Both the position numbers and the translations under genes were made by a program. A model generated the notes under the pieces. It did not search any database. It was not told where the DNA came from and was given only the letters and a program-made list of their open reading frames with translations. A stretch of DNA of 64,000 nt, taken from contig CP127384.1 of NCBI GenBank assembly GCA_030285985.1, positions 124,001-188,000 on the forward strand, written 5' to 3'. The DNA comes from Aquidulcibacter paucihalophilus. GTDB lineage: Bacteria > Pseudomonadota > Alphaproteobacteria > Caulobacterales > Caulobacteraceae. Positions 45,545-54,697 of the stretch are shown here, one piece after another (position 1 is the first letter of the stretch; each line of letters begins with the position of its first letter).

Positions 45545-46022
45545 GGTTCATCACAGCGGGCACAACGGATGCACAACGAACACGACGGGACCGAAGCGGT
45601 TTCGGCCCACGTGAACCATGCAGGAAGAGCGGTGATGGACGCCGCGTTCGCGGTGCATCGGGCACTGGGCCCCGGGCTGCTTGAGTCGGTCTATGAGGCA
45701 TGCCTCTCCGAAGAGCTGAGACAGGCCGGCCTGACTGTAGAGCGAGAGGTGGGCATCCCGGTCGCCTACGGCGAAGCGCGACTGGATGTGGGCTATCGCC
45801 TTGATCTGCTTGTTAACAGGTGCGTCGTCGTCGAGGTTAAATCGATCGACGCCCTGGCGTCGATCCATGCTGCCCAGCTGTTGACCTATCTCCGCTTCTC
45901 AGGTCTCCGTCTCGGCTATCTGATCAACTTCAACACGGTTCGGCTCAAGGACGGCTTTCGCCGATTCGTGCTCTGATTCCGTTGTGTTCATTGTGATCTC
46001 GCTGTGTTCGTTGTGATGAACC
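45545..46022. mobile_element. Family A inverted repeat enclosing the GxxExxY gene
   Basis: The left arm (45545-45590) begins GGTTCATCACAGCGGGCACA. The right arm (45977-46022) includes CGCTGTGTTCGTTGTGATGA and ends in GAACCC. The arms match those of the gene-less copies at 4364-4534 and 32689-32851. The enclosed gene starts inside the left arm and stops immediately before the right arm. No clear target-site duplication is seen. Mobility is inferred from the dispersed copies and from the position between hslV and hslU. Confidence 0.6.
45569..45976 (+). CDS. GxxExxY family protein, PD-(D/E)XK-like
   Basis: A 135-aa protein. The name motif is Gly36-Leu-Leu-Glu39-Ser-Val-Tyr42 in ALGPGLLESVYE. 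A nuclease-like core follows: Asp79 in YRLDLLVN and Glu89/Lys91 in VVVEVKSID, the D...ExK arrangement of PD-(D/E)XK enzymes. A conserved C-terminal QLLTYLRFSGLRLGYLINF comes next. The first residues HNEHDG are encoded by the repeat arm itself, so the ATG at 45569 depends on the element. The biochemical function of the family is not established. Confidence 0.85.
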   Translation: MHNEHDGTEAVSAHVNHAGRAVMDAAFAVHRALGPGLLESVYEACLSEELRQAGLTVEREVGIPVAYGEARLDVGYRLDLLVNRCVVVEVKSIDALASIHAAQLLTYLRFSGLRLGYLINFNTVRLKDGFRRFVL

Positions 46023-46045
46023 CTTCCAGCCCCAATATCTCGCCC

Positions 46046-47347
46046 ATGACCGAACTCTCTCCCCGCGAAATTGTCTCCGAGCTGGATCGTTTCATCGTCG
46101 GCCAGGACGACGCCAAGCGCGCCGTGGCTGTGGCCTTGAGGAACCGCTGGCGGCGCAAGCGCGTGCCGGATGACCTGCGCGACGAGGTCACGCCCAAGAA
46201 CATCCTGATGATCGGGCCCACCGGCGTGGGCAAGACCGAGATCGCCCGCCGGCTGGCCAGGCTGGCCGGCTCGCCCTTCCTCAAGGTCGAGGCGACCAAA
46301 TTCACCGAGGTCGGCTATGTCGGCCGCGACGTGGACTCCATCATGCGCGACCTCGTCGAGGCGGCGCTGGTCATGGTGCGCGACAAGCGACGCACCGGGG
46401 TCAAGGCCAGGGCCGAGGCGGCGGCCGAGGAGCGGATCCTCGACGCCCTGGTCGGCCCGGGGTCGCAGCCCGCCACCCGCGAAAGCTTCCGCAAGAAGCT
46501 TCGGGCCGGGGAGATGGATGACAAGGAGATCGAGCTCCAGCTGGCCGAGACGGCCTCGCCCGTGCAGGGGCTGGACATCCCCGGCGGCGGCAATGTCGGC
46601 ATGATCAATCTGTCGGAAATGCTGGGCAAGCTGGGCGGGCAGCGCACGAAGACCGCCAAGCTGCTGGTCCGGGACGCCGTGGCCCCGCTGGTCAACGAGG
46701 AGAGCGACAAACTGCTGGATCAGGAAAGCCTGACCACCGAGGCGCTGCTGCTGGCCGAGAACGAGGGCATCGTCTTCATCGACGAGATCGACAAGGTCGC
46801 GGGCCGCTCCGACCGCTCCGGCGGCGACGTCAGCCGCGAGGGCGTGCAGCGCGACCTGCTGCCGCTGATCGAGGGCACCACCGTCTCGACCAAATACGGA
46901 CCGGTGAAGTCGGACCATGTGCTGTTCATCGCCTCGGGCGCCTTCCACGTCGCCAAGCCGTCGGACCTGCTGCCCGAACTGCAGGGCCGGCTGCCGATCC
47001 GGGTCGAGCTGAAGGCCCTGACGCGGGACGACTTCGTGCGCATCCTGACCGAGCCGGAAGCCAATCTGATCCGCCAGAACCAGGCCCTGCTGGCCACCGA
47101 GAACGTGACCCTGACCTTCACCCCCGATGCGGTCGAGGCCCTGGCCGATGCCGCCGTGGCGGCCAATGGCGCGGTCGAGAACATCGGGGCGCGGCGGCTG
47201 GTGACGGTGATCGAGCGGGTGCTGGAGGAAACCAGCTTCAAGGCGTCCGATCTGTCCGGCCAGACCGTCGCCTTCGACGGCGACCGGGTGCGGGATCTGG
47301 TCGCGGAATTGGCGCGCGACGCCGACCTGAGCCGCTTCATCCTCTAG
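46046..47347 (+). CDS. hslU: ATP-dependent protease ATPase subunit HslU
   Basis: A 433-aa AAA+ unfoldase partner of HslV. It opens [20 protein letters not shown]. Walker A is [15 protein letters not shown], the pore motif region GYVGRDVDS, and Walker B FIDEIDK. The C-terminal tail DLSRFIL inserts into HslV. ATG at 46046 with no clear Shine-Dalgarno; an in-frame ATG at 46016 lies in the right arm of the repeat, so the element also shapes its leader. Confidence 0.97.
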   Translation: MTELSPREIVSELDRFIVGQDDAKRAVAVALRNRWRRKRVPDDLRDEVTPKNILMIGPTGVGKTEIARRLARLAGSPFLKVEATKFTEVGYVGRDVDSIMRDLVEAALVMVRDKRRTGVKARAEAAAEERILDALVGPGSQPATRESFRKKLRAGEMDDKEIELQLAETASPVQGLDIPGGGNVGMINLSEMLGKLGGQRTKTAKLLVRDAVAPLVNEESDKLLDQESLTTEALLLAENEGIVFIDEIDKVAGRSDRSGGDVSREGVQRDLLPLIEGTTVSTKYGPVKSDHVLFIASGAFHVAKPSDLLPELQGRLPIRVELKALTRDDFVRILTEPEANLIRQNQALLATENVTLTFTPDAVEALADAAVAANGAVENIGARRLVTVIERVLEETSFKASDLSGQTVAFDGDRVRDLVAELARDADLSRFIL

Positions 47348-47409
47348 ACGGGCAACCCTTCTCGCGGTTCATTCGTATTTATGCGCCAACCGACGCGAGG
47401 GACGCCCCG

Positions 47410-47946
47410 ATGAGATCCGTTCAGACCGCCGCCGCCAGCTTGACCATCGCCCTCGGCCTTTGCGCCTTGGCGAACCCGGCCGCGGCCCAGTCGCGCCCTG
47501 TGGCGCTGGACCAGTTCGACGGCCGCTGGTTCGAGATCGCCCGTAGTCCCAACGACGTCCAGAAGGACTGCCGGCGCGCCCAGATCGACTTCAATCCGCA
47601 GACCCAGGCCAACCGCTATTCCATCGTCGTCACCTGCACCCGGCGGGCGGACGGCGGGGTCGAGACCCTGCGCGCCAACGCCCGCGTCACCGATCCCGGG
47701 ACCAACACCCGCTTCCGCTTCACCCTGACGGGCCTGCTCGGCGTGGGCGGGCTGGCGGGGCAGAACTACTGGGTCCAGGAGCACGCGCCCGACTACAGCT
47801 GGGCCATCCTGGCCTTGCCGAACAAGTCGGACTGGTGGGTCTGGCACCGCAGCCAGAGCCCGTCCGAGGCCGATCGCACGCGCCTGCTGGCCCGCGCTCG
47901 CGCGCTGGGGCTGGATACCGGCTCCGTGGTCCACACCGGACGCTAG
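47410..47946 (+). CDS. Lipocalin family protein (Blc-like)
   Basis: A 178-aa periplasmic protein with a signal peptide (MRSVQTAAASLTIALGLCAL, cleavage near AAAQ). It has the lipocalin Gly-x-Trp start FDGRWFEIAR, a Cys pair (DCRRAQ and VTCTRR), and the late YWVQEHAPDYSWAILALPNK block typical of bacterial Blc. There is no lipobox, unlike E. coli Blc, so it is probably soluble. Ligands are likely lipids. Confidence 0.88.
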   Translation: MRSVQTAAASLTIALGLCALANPAAAQSRPVALDQFDGRWFEIARSPNDVQKDCRRAQIDFNPQTQANRYSIVVTCTRRADGGVETLRANARVTDPGTNTRFRFTLTGLLGVGGLAGQNYWVQEHAPDYSWAILALPNKSDWWVWHRSQSPSEADRTRLLARARALGLDTGSVVHTGR

Positions 47947-47982
47947 GGCAGACCGCCGGGTTCGGCTCCCGGCTTGAAATCG

Positions 47983-47997
47983 GAACATATGCCGAAC
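47983..47997 (+). promoter_or_regulatory. LexA (SOS) box upstream of mmcB
   Basis: GAAC-N7-GAAC (47983-47986 and 47994-47997), an exact alphaproteobacterial LexA consensus. It lies 11 bases before the mmcB ATG. SOS induction of mmcB is known in Caulobacter, which supports the call. Confidence 0.85.
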
Positions 47998-48008
47998 ATA
48001 AAGACGGC

Positions 48009-48464
48009 ATGGCCGCCGCCCTGCTCCAGATCGACCTCGTCTTCAGCCGGCCGCAGACCACGCTGGCGGTGACCCGCGGCGCGGCGCGGCTGATGGTCGA
48101 CCTCGGCTATGCCCCGCTGCTGGAGGTCGGCCTGCCCAATGGACGGCGCGCCGACGTCATGGCCCTGGGGCCGCGCGGCGACATCGTCATCTGCGAGGTC
48201 AAGTCGGGGGTCGAGGACTATCGGGTCGACCGCAAATGGGGTGAGTACGGGCCGTTCTGCGACGCCTTCTATTTTGCCGTCGCGCCCGAATTCCCGAGCG
48301 ACATCCTGCCGGACGAGCCGGGGCTGATCGTCGCCGACGGCTTCGGCGGGGCGGTGGTGCGCGAGGCACCGGCCTCACCCCTCGCACCGGCGCGGCGCAA
48401 GGCGCTTATCGTGGCCTTTGGTCGGCTGGGGGCGATGCGGACGCTGCGCGACCCGGCGGGCTGA
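48009..48464 (+). CDS. mmcB: MmcB family DNA repair protein
   Basis: A 151-aa protein of the PD-(D/E)XK-like MmcB family, needed for mitomycin C resistance in Caulobacter. Nuclease-like residues are in RRADVMALGPRGDIVICEVKSG (Asp and Glu-x-Lys), followed by DYRVDRKWGEYGPFCDAFYF. ATG at 48009. A perfect LexA box precedes it. Convergent with the COG3650-like gene (4-base gap). Confidence 0.92.
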   Translation: MAAALLQIDLVFSRPQTTLAVTRGAARLMVDLGYAPLLEVGLPNGRRADVMALGPRGDIVICEVKSGVEDYRVDRKWGEYGPFCDAFYFAVAPEFPSDILPDEPGLIVADGFGGAVVREAPASPLAPARRKALIVAFGRLGAMRTLRDPAG

Positions 48465-48468
48465 ACCC

Positions 48469-48924
48469 CTATTCGACCACCGGACCGCTTTCGCCCGTGG
48501 ACATGACGGCGGCGGTCGAGGCAGCACAGCCGGTCAGGTCCTGGTCCCCGACCTTGACCATGGCCGTCAGCGGATAAGTCCGGTCGCTCATGCCGTCCGA
48601 GCATTCGGTGGCGATCAGGGTGACGCGAAGCTCGGTCCCATCCGCGGTTTCCGCCTCATACGTCGCCGTCGTGCCCTGGGCCACAGGATTGGGCTGGGGC
48701 GCGCGCTGCTCGGGAGAGTCGGGGGACGTATAGACCAGTTCGGTCCCGGTCAGTTCGACGCTCCAGAACGGCTCGGTGCCGAGGGCGCGGACCGGCTGGG
48801 CCAGATCGACGCCGCCGAGCACCGGCGCAGGCTGCTCAGACGGGGACTCCGGCTGTTCCGGCGCCTCGGACGGCGAACAGGCGGCGAGGGCGAGGACAGC
48901 GAGGGCGGCGAATACGGGACGCAT
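48469..48924 (-). CDS. COG3650-like lipoprotein
   Basis: A 151-aa predicted lipoprotein. The lipobox LALAAC puts Cys at about residue 16. A Pro/Glu-rich linker leads to a domain with VRALGTEPFWSVELTGTELV, the recognisable opening of the COG3650 family. Two further Cys (TECSDGMSDRTYPL and LTGCAAS) may form a disulfide. Function unknown. ATG at 48924 with GGAG 7 bases upstream. Confidence 0.82.
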   Translation of the reverse strand: MRPVFAALAVLALAACSPSEAPEQPESPSEQPAPVLGGVDLAQPVRALGTEPFWSVELTGTELVYTSPDSPEQRAPQPNPVAQGTTATYEAETADGTELRVTLIATECSDGMSDRTYPLTAMVKVGDQDLTGCAASTAAVMSTGESGPVVE

Positions 48925-49001
48925 GGGAGACTCCGGGAGGATTGACCGCAGGAAGCGCGGACGCTGCCCCCGGGTCAAGGCCGGATCCGTGAGTCAGGCG
49001 C

Positions 49002-49526
49002 TCAGGGCTGGCCGTTGGCCGCCGGCACCGAGGCCATCATCACGCCGTCGGACGGCGCGGCGGGGGCTTTGTAGATGAAGCCGTAGGTCGGATAGACGGT
49101 GGTGCCGAGGTCCTGGATCGGATTGTACCAGACCTTGACCGCCGTCCAGTCGCCGCCCTGCGAGACGTCGACGACGGTGACGTTTTCCTCGACCCGGCCG
49201 CGGCTTCCGCCCCAGTTGGCGTGGGTCACGCGGATCACCCGGTCGGTCAGGATTTCAGAGACGACAGCGACATGGCCGCGGCTCATCCGGCCGCTCGGCT
49301 GGAAGGCGAGGACCGAGCCGGTTTCCGGGCGACCGCCGGTGCGGAACTTGCCCTGGGCCTGACGCCACCAGGTCAGGGCGTCGCCGAAGATGTTGATGCC
49401 CGAGAACATGCGGGCGAAGGTCACGCACTGCCAGTACGGCTCGTCGGCCTTCACGGCGGGGGCATAACCCAGCGCCGAAAATCCGAGGGTCGCCGCAACC
49501 GCGGCGGCTGTGAGCCGTTTCAACAT
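49002..49526 (-). CDS. Secreted CHAP-domain amidase/peptidase
   Basis: A 174-aa protein with a signal peptide (MLKRLTAAAVAATLGFSALG, cleavage near VKADE). The CHAP domain carries the nucleophile Cys in YWQCVTFAR and the catalytic His in MSRGHVAVVSEI, with a following Asn in VTHANWGGSRG. Probably cleaves peptidoglycan peptide bonds. The gene is monocistronic. Confidence 0.9.
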   Translation of the reverse strand: MLKRLTAAAVAATLGFSALGYAPAVKADEPYWQCVTFARMFSGINIFGDALTWWRQAQGKFRTGGRPETGSVLAFQPSGRMSRGHVAVVSEILTDRVIRVTHANWGGSRGRVEENVTVVDVSQGGDWTAVKVWYNPIQDLGTTVYPTYGFIYKAPAAPSDGVMMASVPAANGQP

Positions 49527-49563
49527 GCAGGCGTGGTTCCCGACCCGTTTCCGTCGGCTAGCC

Positions 49564-50706
49564 CTAGACGATAGTTTCCGAGGGTTGAAGTCCCCTTTCG
49601 GGCGAGTCCGTGCGCGCTTTCGCCGCAGTGGCCCGTGCGGCGCGGCGGTCGGCGAACCCCCTCATGGCCTTGCGGGCCGGGCGTTCGACGAGGTGGTAGG
49701 TCAGCATGGCCGCGACCGGAATCGCCGCCACCAGCGCGAGCCACACAATGATGTGAAACCGCTTGTCGTCGGCCCCGGTCAGCCGCGCCGCGACATTGGT
49801 GGTCAGCAGCAGCGCCGGCGCGCAGACCATGTAGATCGAATAGCTGATCTCCCCGAGATAGACCCCGAATTTCGAGCCCAGAACACCCGCGCGGGCGTTG
49901 TCCAGCGAGCCGAGCCCGAGGATCAGACCGCCGGCGGCCAGGACCGTGACCGCGTCCCACAGGCCCAGCGAGGCGCTGGCCAGCACAGCGAGGCCGCTGA
50001 CGAGGGCGACCGGGCCGGCGAAGGGCACGCCGCCGCGTCGATGAACCAGATAGAGGGCGCAGCCGAGCGCGAAACAGGGAACGATCCGCAGCGCGCCCCA
50101 GCGGAAGGTGGCCTCGGTCAGGGAGTAGCCGGCCAGCGGCTCGAAGGCCGCATAGAGGCCCAGCGCGAAGACCGCCGCCAGCACCGTGGCCAGCACGGGC
50201 CGGTTCCTGAGCCGCCAGGCCACGAAGGCAAAGGCGGGGAAGCTGAGATAGGCCGCCCATTCCGCGGAGATCGACCAGGACGGATGGTTGAAGGCCGAGC
50301 TGGGGGCGAGGCCCCAGGCGTGGGTCAGGGTCAGATTGGCCGGAAGCGACCGCCAGTCGCTCAAACTGCCGTCGATGCTCAGACCCGCGACCCCGGCGGC
50401 CAGCCCCAGGCCGATCATGCCGAACAGGGTGACCAGATGCAGTGGATAGACCCGCGCCAGCCGCGCCCACAGAAAGCCGCCGTAGCGGAACCGCTTCTCG
50501 CCCGCCGCCTCGAGGTAGACGTGGCTGAGGATGAAGCCCGACAGGACGAAGAAGGTCTCGACGCCCAGATAACCCTTGGTCACCGCGACCGGGACGAAAG
50601 CGACGTCGAGGTGCGGCCAGGCCGTGTAGAGCACCACCCAAAGGGCTGCGAAGAACCGCAGGGTCGTCAGGGCGCGCAGATCGGGGGGTGTCGGAACGGG
50701 CGTCAT
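49564..50706 (-). CDS. Membrane acyltransferase 3 family (OafA/YrhL-like)
   Basis: A 380-aa integral membrane O-acyltransferase with about ten helices. The opening LRALTTLRFFAALWVVLYTA is followed by GYLGVETFFVLSGFILSHVY and AWGLAPSSAFNHPSWSISAEW. These contain the R-x10-H-like and SGF and SxxxE features of the family. It likely acetylates a surface or envelope glycan. The gene stands alone. Confidence 0.92.
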   Translation of the reverse strand: MTPVPTPPDLRALTTLRFFAALWVVLYTAWPHLDVAFVPVAVTKGYLGVETFFVLSGFILSHVYLEAAGEKRFRYGGFLWARLARVYPLHLVTLFGMIGLGLAAGVAGLSIDGSLSDWRSLPANLTLTHAWGLAPSSAFNHPSWSISAEWAAYLSFPAFAFVAWRLRNRPVLATVLAAVFALGLYAAFEPLAGYSLTEATFRWGALRIVPCFALGCALYLVHRRGGVPFAGPVALVSGLAVLASASLGLWDAVTVLAAGGLILGLGSLDNARAGVLGSKFGVYLGEISYSIYMVCAPALLLTTNVAARLTGADDKRFHIIVWLALVAAIPVAAMLTYHLVERPARKAMRGFADRRAARATAAKARTDSPERGLQPSETIV

Positions 50707-50765
50707 GGCCCGCAGGCTATCCGACCGGGGGTACAGGAACCGTTAAACGGCGCGGCTGGCAGGTC

Positions 50766-51140
50766 TCAGGCCGCGCATTCCGCCGGTTTCGCCTCGCCCG
50801 GCGCATACTGGTCGCAGGACCGCTCGATCTCGCCCTGGATCATCTCGCAGGCGTTGGCGACGTTGCAGGGCGGGTGGGTGGCAGGGCTGACAGCGATGCA
50901 CCGGTCGACCAGCCGCTGCGCGGCCGCTTCCCCGATGTCGTTCAGGCAGGACACCGGCGCACCGACAGGGGCCAGGGCCACGGCCGGATCGACCTCTTCC
51001 TGCGGCGGCGCATCGGCCGGCATTTCGGGCGCCGGCGCAGCGGCGGCGGCGGCCGGTTCGGCCGCCGGAGCCTCGGCGGGGCGTTCGCAGGCCGAGACCA
51101 GGGCGGTCACAGCCAGCAGGGCGAATACGGTCCGGCGCAT
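50766..51140 (-). CDS. Small cysteine-rich lipoprotein, unknown function
   Basis: A 124-aa protein. The lipobox is TALVSAC with Cys at residue 18. An Ala/Pro/Glu-rich linker extends to about residue 60. The C-terminal domain has six Cys (SCLNDIG, DRCIAVS, PPCNVANAC, ERSCDQY and AECAA) that could form disulfides. No family is recognised. Confidence 0.7.
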   Translation of the reverse strand: MRRTVFALLAVTALVSACERPAEAPAAEPAAAAAAPAPEMPADAPPQEEVDPAVALAPVGAPVSCLNDIGEAAAQRLVDRCIAVSPATHPPCNVANACEMIQGEIERSCDQYAPGEAKPAECAA

Positions 51141-51215
51141 CAGGCACTCCGATCGGTCGCGGGAAGCCCCACCTTAGGCACGGTTCGGCCCGACGCGGAA
51201 GCGCCGGGCGTCCGC

Positions 51216-51941
51216 TCAGCGGCCCAGGGCGGCCCGCTGCAGGGCGAACAGTTCGGCGCAGCCGCCCTCGGCCAGCTGGAACAGCCGATCAAACTCGGCA
51301 CGGGAGAAGCCGCGCTTCTCGCCCGTGGCCTGGATTTCGACGATCGCGCCGGCCCCGGTCAGGACGAAGTTGGAATCGGCCTCGGCGTTGGAATCTTCCT
51401 CATAGTCGAGGTCCAGCACCGGCTGGTCGTTGCAGACGCCGCAGGAGACGGCCGCGACCTGGTCGAGGATGGGATCGGTCTTCAGCACGCCTTCGGCGCG
51501 CAGATAGTCGAAGGCGCTGGCCATGGCGACCCAGGCGCCGGTGATAGCCGCCGTGCGGGTGCCGCCGTCGGCCTGGATGACGTCGCAGTCCAGCGACACC
51601 TGACGCTCGCCCAGGGCCTTGAGATCGACCACAGCGCGCAGCGAGCGGCCGATCAGGCGCTGGATTTCCTGCGTCCGGCCGCTCTGCTTGCCGGCGGCGG
51701 CCTCGCGGCGGCCGCGGGTGTGGGTGGCGCGGGGCAGCATGCCGTACTCAGCGGTGACCCAGCCCTGACCGGTATTGCGCATCCAGCCGGGCACCTTTTC
51801 CTCGACCGAAGCCGTTACCAGCACCTTGGTATGGCCGAAGGTGACCAGGCAGGAGCCCTCGGCATAGCGGTTGACGCCGGTCTCCAGCGTCACGACGCGG
51901 AGCTGGTCGGGGGTGCGGTCGGACGGGCGGGCGGTGGTCAT
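51216..51941 (-). CDS. rph: Ribonuclease PH
   Basis: A 241-aa phosphate-dependent 3' exoribonuclease that trims tRNA ends. Blocks: [59 protein letters not shown], and [20 protein letters not shown]. Length is normal, without the C-terminal truncation of E. coli K-12 strains. Divergent from hrcA across 47 bases, the usual alphaproteobacterial neighbour. Confidence 0.98.
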   Translation of the reverse strand: MTTARPSDRTPDQLRVVTLETGVNRYAEGSCLVTFGHTKVLVTASVEEKVPGWMRNTGQGWVTAEYGMLPRATHTRGRREAAAGKQSGRTQEIQRLIGRSLRAVVDLKALGERQVSLDCDVIQADGGTRTAAITGAWVAMASAFDYLRAEGVLKTDPILDQVAAVSCGVCNDQPVLDLDYEEDSNAEADSNFVLTGAGAIVEIQATGEKRGFSRAEFDRLFQLAEGGCAELFALQRAALGR

Positions 51942-51988
51942 CGATGGATTTCCTTGGACGGGGCGGCGGCGCTGCTTATCCTGAAACC

Positions 51989-53083
51989 GTGAGCCTGTAT
52001 GCCCCCAACCCTTCGCCGTTCAGCGGCAGCCCGGCCGGTCTTGCCGCGCTGGACGAACGTGCGCGCGATATTTTCCGGCGGATCGTCGAGAGCTACCTGC
52101 AGACCGGCGAGCCCGTCGGCTCGCGCACACTGTCCATGACCGGGGTGTCCCTGTCCCCCGCCTCGATCCGCAACACCATGCAGGACCTGACCCTGGCGGG
52201 GCTGCTGGGCGCGCCGCACACCTCGGCGGGGCGGATCCCGACCCACGCCGGCCTGCGACTGTTCGTCGACGGCCTGCTGGAGATCGGCGACGTCGGCACC
52301 GAAGAACGCCGCGAGATCGACGCGCGGCTCGCGGGTCGCGGCCGCAGTTTCGACGAGGCGCTGAACGAGGCCTCCAGCCTGCTGTCCGGCCTCGCCGGCG
52401 GGGCCAGTATCGTGGCCAGCCCGGTGCGGGAGGCCGGGGTCAAACACGTCGAATTCGTCGCCCTCGGACACGACCAGGCGCTGGCGGTGCTGGTCGGCGA
52501 CGACGGCTCGGTCGAGAACCGGCTGATGCCGCTGAAGGCGGGGGTCACCCCCTCGACCCTGACCGAGGCGTCCAACTTCCTCAACGCCCGCCTCAAGGGC
52601 CGGCCCCTGCACGAGGCGCGCACCGAAATGCGCACCGAACTGGAGGCGGCCCGCCGCGAGCTGGACGCCGCCGCCGCCCGTCTGGTCGAGGACGGCATGG
52701 CCGCCTGGTCCGGCGGGGCCGAGCGCGAACGGTCACTGATCGTGCGTGGCCGGGCCAATCTCCTGCACGACCGCGAGACCGCCGAGGATCTGGAAAAGGT
52801 CCGCATCCTGTTCGACGACCTGGAGCAGAAGGAACAGCTGATCGGCCTGCTGGACGGGGTCTCGACGGCCCAGGGCGTGCGAATCTTCATCGGGGCGGAA
52901 ACGAGACTCTTTTCGCTTTCGGGTTCCGCCGTGATCGCGGCACCCTATATGACGGGCCGCCAGCGGGTTCTGGGCGCCATCGGCGTGATCGGACCCGCGC
53001 GACTGAACTATGCCCGCATCATACCGTTGGTGGACTATACCGCCCGGGTGCTGGGGCGAATGCTGGACGGACAAGAGACTTGA
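51989..53083 (+). CDS. hrcA: Heat-inducible transcription repressor HrcA
   Basis: A 364-aa repressor of CIRCE-controlled chaperone operons. It has an N-terminal winged helix ([55 protein letters not shown]), a GAF-like centre and a C-terminal dimerisation part ([20 protein letters not shown]). The GTG at 51989 is preferred; an ATG at 51944 lies almost on the divergent rph start. No CIRCE element (TTAGCACTC-type) was seen here. Overlaps grpE by 4 bases. Confidence 0.95.
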   Translation: MSLYAPNPSPFSGSPAGLAALDERARDIFRRIVESYLQTGEPVGSRTLSMTGVSLSPASIRNTMQDLTLAGLLGAPHTSAGRIPTHAGLRLFVDGLLEIGDVGTEERREIDARLAGRGRSFDEALNEASSLLSGLAGGASIVASPVREAGVKHVEFVALGHDQALAVLVGDDGSVENRLMPLKAGVTPSTLTEASNFLNARLKGRPLHEARTEMRTELEAARRELDAAAARLVEDGMAAWSGGAERERSLIVRGRANLLHDRETAEDLEKVRILFDDLEQKEQLIGLLDGVSTAQGVRIFIGAETRLFSLSGSAVIAAPYMTGRQRVLGAIGVIGPARLNYARIIPLVDYTARVLGRMLDGQET

Positions 53084-53712
53084 GCGACACACACGACGAC
53101 CTCCCCCATTCCGAAGAGCTGGCCGCCGATATCGCGGAAGCCGAGGCGAACGCCGAGGCTGGTCTGGATGACGGCCTCGGGCCCATCGACGCCCTGATCG
53201 CCGAGCGCGACCAGTGGAAGGACCGCGCCCTGCGCGCCGTCGCCGAGGCCGAGAACACCAAAAAGCGGGCCGAGACCCAGTCCAACGACGCCCGCGCCTA
53301 CGCCATCCAGCGTTTCGCCCGCGACCTGCTGGGCGTGGCCGACAATCTGGAGCGCGCCCTGATGGCCGCCCCGAAGGACGCCGGTGCCGGCGAGGCCGGT
53401 CTGGTCACCGGGCTTGAGCTGACCCAGAAGTCGCTGCTGCAGGCGTTTGAGAGCAACAACCTCAAGCGCGTCGCCCCCGAGCCGGGCGAGGCCTTCGACC
53501 CGCACCTGCATCAGGCCATGATGGAACAGCCCTCCGACACGGTCCAGGGCGGCCAGGTGATCCAGACCCTGCAGGCCGGCTACGCCCTGTTCGGTCGCAC
53601 CGTGCGCCCGGCCATGGTGGTGGTCGCGGCCAAGGGTTCCGGCGCAGCGGCGGGCAATGCGGCCTACGCCGCGGCGGGTGCCACCGGCGGGAATTTCGAC
53701 CAGAAGGCCTGA
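53080..53712 (+). CDS. grpE: Nucleotide exchange factor GrpE
   Basis: A 210-aa DnaK co-chaperone. A charged N-terminal coiled coil (residues about 10-80, [20 protein letters not shown]) leads into the beta domain [20 protein letters not shown] and [20 protein letters not shown]. The TTG start at 53080 overlaps the hrcA stop as TTGA, implying translational coupling. Confidence 0.96.
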   Translation: MSDTHDDLPHSEELAADIAEAEANAEAGLDDGLGPIDALIAERDQWKDRALRAVAEAENTKKRAETQSNDARAYAIQRFARDLLGVADNLERALMAAPKDAGAGEAGLVTGLELTQKSLLQAFESNNLKRVAPEPGEAFDPHLHQAMMEQPSDTVQGGQVIQTLQAGYALFGRTVRPAMVVVAAKGSGAAAGNAAYAAAGATGGNFDQKA

Positions 53713-53716
53713 GCGC

Positions 53717-54622
53717 TCAGGTTTTCAGCCGCTCTCCAAAGAACGCCAGCAGCCGGCTCCAGCCGTCCGCCGCATCCGCCGCGCGATAGCTGTCGCGATA
53801 GTCGGCGTGGAAGGCGTGGGGGCTGTCCGGATAGACGTGGATGCCGCTGGCGGTCTGGCCGGCGCGTTGCAGGGCTTCGCGCATGGCCTCGACGCTGGTC
53901 AGGGGGATGCCGCGGTCCTGACCGCCGTACAGGCCCAGTACCGGGCATTTCAGGTCGTCGGCCAGATTGACGGGCCAGGGCTGGCCGGCCGCGGCCTGTT
54001 CGGGTGTCGCGGTCGCCGCGGGTGCGAGGCGGCCGTACCAGGCCACGCCGGCGTCCAGCACGGCGAAGCGGGCGCAGGCCTGCCAGACCACCTTGCCGCC
54101 CCAGCAGAAGCCGGTGATGCCGACCTTGTCGGAATTGGCCCAGAGCTGCTGGCTGACCCAGTCGAGGGTCGCCGAGACATCGCCCATGACCTGCTCATAG
54201 TTGGCCGCGCCGACAATCTGTTGAACGCGAGTCATGTCCGACAGGGGGGCCGGGTCCTCGACCCGGTTGAAGAAGGACGGGGCGACCGCCGCAAAACCGG
54301 CCTTTGCCAGCCGCCGGCAGAGGTCGCGGATGTATTCGTGGACGCCGAAGATCTCGGACGCGACCACCACCACCGGCCAGGGGCCGTCGCCGGCCGGGCG
54401 TGCGACGAAGATCGGCAGGTCGAAGCCGTCCGGGGCCGGAATGGTGGTGTTTTCCTGCGTCAGGCCCTCACCGTCCGTGGTGATCGGGGCCGCCTGCCGG
54501 GCCAGGGCTGCGGGGGCATAGCCGGCGAAGGCCAGCCCACCGACCACGCCGGTCGCCAGGGCGCGGCGGCTGAAGCGGAAATCGTCGGGCTCGGGTCCCT
54601 CGGGGCGGATCAGGTTCGGCAT
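53717..54622 (-). CDS. Secreted dienelactone hydrolase family protein
   Basis: A 301-aa alpha/beta hydrolase with a Tat-type signal (DFRFSRRALATGVVGGLAFA). The triad is Cys in GITGFCWGGKVVW, Asp in YGGQDRGIP, and His in SPHAFHADYR; Cys as nucleophile is the dienelactone hydrolase feature. Other members act on lactones and esters. ATG at 54622 rather than the TTG at 54625. Convergent with grpE (4-base gap). Confidence 0.92.
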   Translation of the reverse strand: MPNLIRPEGPEPDDFRFSRRALATGVVGGLAFAGYAPAALARQAAPITTDGEGLTQENTTIPAPDGFDLPIFVARPAGDGPWPVVVVASEIFGVHEYIRDLCRRLAKAGFAAVAPSFFNRVEDPAPLSDMTRVQQIVGAANYEQVMGDVSATLDWVSQQLWANSDKVGITGFCWGGKVVWQACARFAVLDAGVAWYGRLAPAATATPEQAAAGQPWPVNLADDLKCPVLGLYGGQDRGIPLTSVEAMREALQRAGQTASGIHVYPDSPHAFHADYRDSYRAADAADGWSRLLAFFGERLKT

Positions 54623-54697
54623 CAAACGGCTCCGGTCTGGCGAAGCCGGGAGACTGGCCGCGCGCCCGTCCGTCGTCCATTCACGATTGCCGTGAAG

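Noticed and set aside
45545..46022. Classical insertion sequence or MITE with target-site duplication
   Set aside because: No transposase motif and no direct repeats were found at the element ends, so the transposon label is kept only as a hypothesis.
51944..51988. N-terminal extension of HrcA from the ATG at 51944
   Set aside because: The added residues do not look like HrcA and the ATG lies 2 bases from the divergent rph start; the GTG at 51989 fits the family length.
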